From Saprospirales bacterium (GTDB lineage: Bacteria > Bacteroidota > Bacteroidia > Chitinophagales > Saprospiraceae): DNA of 6,789 nt. A model generated the notes under the pieces. It was not told the DNA's origin. It did not search any database and saw only the letters and a list, made by a program, of their open reading frames with translations. Location: positions 1-6,789 of the forward strand of contig PWJP01000191.1 in the NCBI GenBank assembly GCA_003559985.1. Direction: 5' to 3'. The position numbers and the translations under genes were made by a program. This document shows, piece by piece, positions 6,159-6,789 of this stretch (position 1 is the first letter of the stretch; each line of letters begins with the position of its first letter).

Positions 6159-6789
6159 ATGAAAAAACAGCCCGAAAGAATCCAACCCCGTCCGGTCAAC
6201 ATCAACCCCTTCACCGATTTCGGCTTTAAAAAGCTATTCGGAGAGGAGGCCAACAAGGATATTCTCCTTCAGTTCCTGAATGATATTTTGGAGAATGACG
6301 TAGGACAGATTGTTGACCTGGAATATTCGAAAAATGAGCACCTCGGCCCCGCTGAATACGATCGAAATGTGATCTTTGACATCTTTTGCAAGACAGCAAG
6401 TGGCAAGCGATTCATTATCGAAATGCAGAAATTCTACCAGACCTTCTTCAAGGAGCGTTCACTTTACTACAGCACCTTTGCCGTTCAGGAGCAGGCCGTC
6501 AAAGGAGAGTGGGATTTCAACCTCTATCCCGTTTATTGCATCTCTCTTCTCGATTTTCGCCTTAGTGATGAGAATATCAGTAAAGAGGATTATCTCCACA
6601 AAGTAAAGTTGATAGAGACCAATTCCGGCAAGGTTTTCAACGACAAGCTCAACTTTGTTTACGTGGAAATACCCAAGTTCAACAAAAATCTCGATGAGTT
6701 GGAAACCAATGTTGACAAATGGATGTATTTATTAACGAGGCTCGAGTATTTAGAAAGACTACCGGAAAAACTTCAATCAAAAATATTCA
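6159..6789 (+). CDS. Rpn-family PD-(D/E)XK nuclease / putative transposase, cut by the window edge
   Basis: The reading frame is open from the ATG at 6159 to the window end, giving 210 residues without a stop; the 3' part lies outside. The N-terminal block NPFTDFGFKKLFGEE (16-30) is the hallmark of Rpn/PDDEXK-type putative transposases. The nuclease core follows: strand VIFDIFCKT with Asp74, then RFIIEMQ with Glu88 and Gln90, fitting D-x(n)-E-x-Q, a known PD-(D/E)XK variant. Next come KERSLYYSTFAVQEQ (98-112) and YPVYCISLLDF. E. coli relatives (RpnA-E) cleave DNA, raise RecA-independent recombination when overproduced, and some take part in phage defence. Full-length members are roughly 290-300 residues, so about two thirds is present. 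No terminal inverted repeats or partner gene are visible. An in-frame GTG at 6093 would add 22 residues, which is less likely. Confidence 0.85.
   Translation, partial: MKKQPERIQPRPVNINPFTDFGFKKLFGEEANKDILLQFLNDILENDVGQIVDLEYSKNEHLGPAEYDRNVIFDIFCKTASGKRFIIEMQKFYQTFFKERSLYYSTFAVQEQAVKGEWDFNLYPVYCISLLDFRLSDENISKEDYLHKVKLIETNSGKVFNDKLNFVYVEIPKFNKNLDELETNVDKWMYLLTRLEYLERLPEKLQSKIF

Overview
The window looks like chromosomal DNA of a Bacteroidota bacterium of moderate GC content. Three things point there: a promoter-like TTG-N20-TACTTTTG match (the Bacteroidota TAnnTTTG -7 pattern) ahead of metK, AT-rich leaders without a clear Shine-Dalgarno before every start codon, and an Rpn-type PD-(D/E)XK protein next to housekeeping genes. 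The density of short degenerate repeats and the Rpn gene are reminiscent of Saprospiria-like genomes, but that narrower placement is a guess.

Layout. Positions 1-171 are C-rich, G-poor sequence with no supportable gene. Positions 172-705 are a patchwork of degenerate intergenic repeats: three related copies of a module of about 90-150 bp, each ending in or near heptad arrays of the type TTGTCAA, with two G/C-run palindromes interposed. A Bacteroidota-type promoter (722-752) follows directly and drives metK (789-2054). A weak hairpin plus T-tract (2054-2087) may end metK, and a second, weaker promoter candidate (2161-2195) precedes gcvP (2217-5093). hldD (5105-6073) begins 11 nt after gcvP and is probably co-transcribed. 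After an 85-nt gap a fourth gene (6159 onward), an Rpn-family nuclease/putative transposase, runs off the right edge. All genes are on the + strand.

Roles. MetK makes S-adenosylmethionine. GcvP is the decarboxylating subunit of the glycine cleavage system and feeds methylene-tetrahydrofolate into the one-carbon pool that ultimately supports methionine and SAM, so these two neighbours are metabolically related. HldD makes the heptose donor of the LPS inner core, which implies a Gram-negative envelope, and has no obvious tie to gcvP. The Rpn protein belongs to a family linked to DNA cleavage, recombination and phage defence.

The coding part is ordinary. The part that repays a second look is the repeat patch upstream of metK, where aligned modules keep exact spacing over 89 columns and one palindromic insert splits a heptad unit without disturbing its sequence. 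I see no clear evidence for a wholly new multi-gene system.
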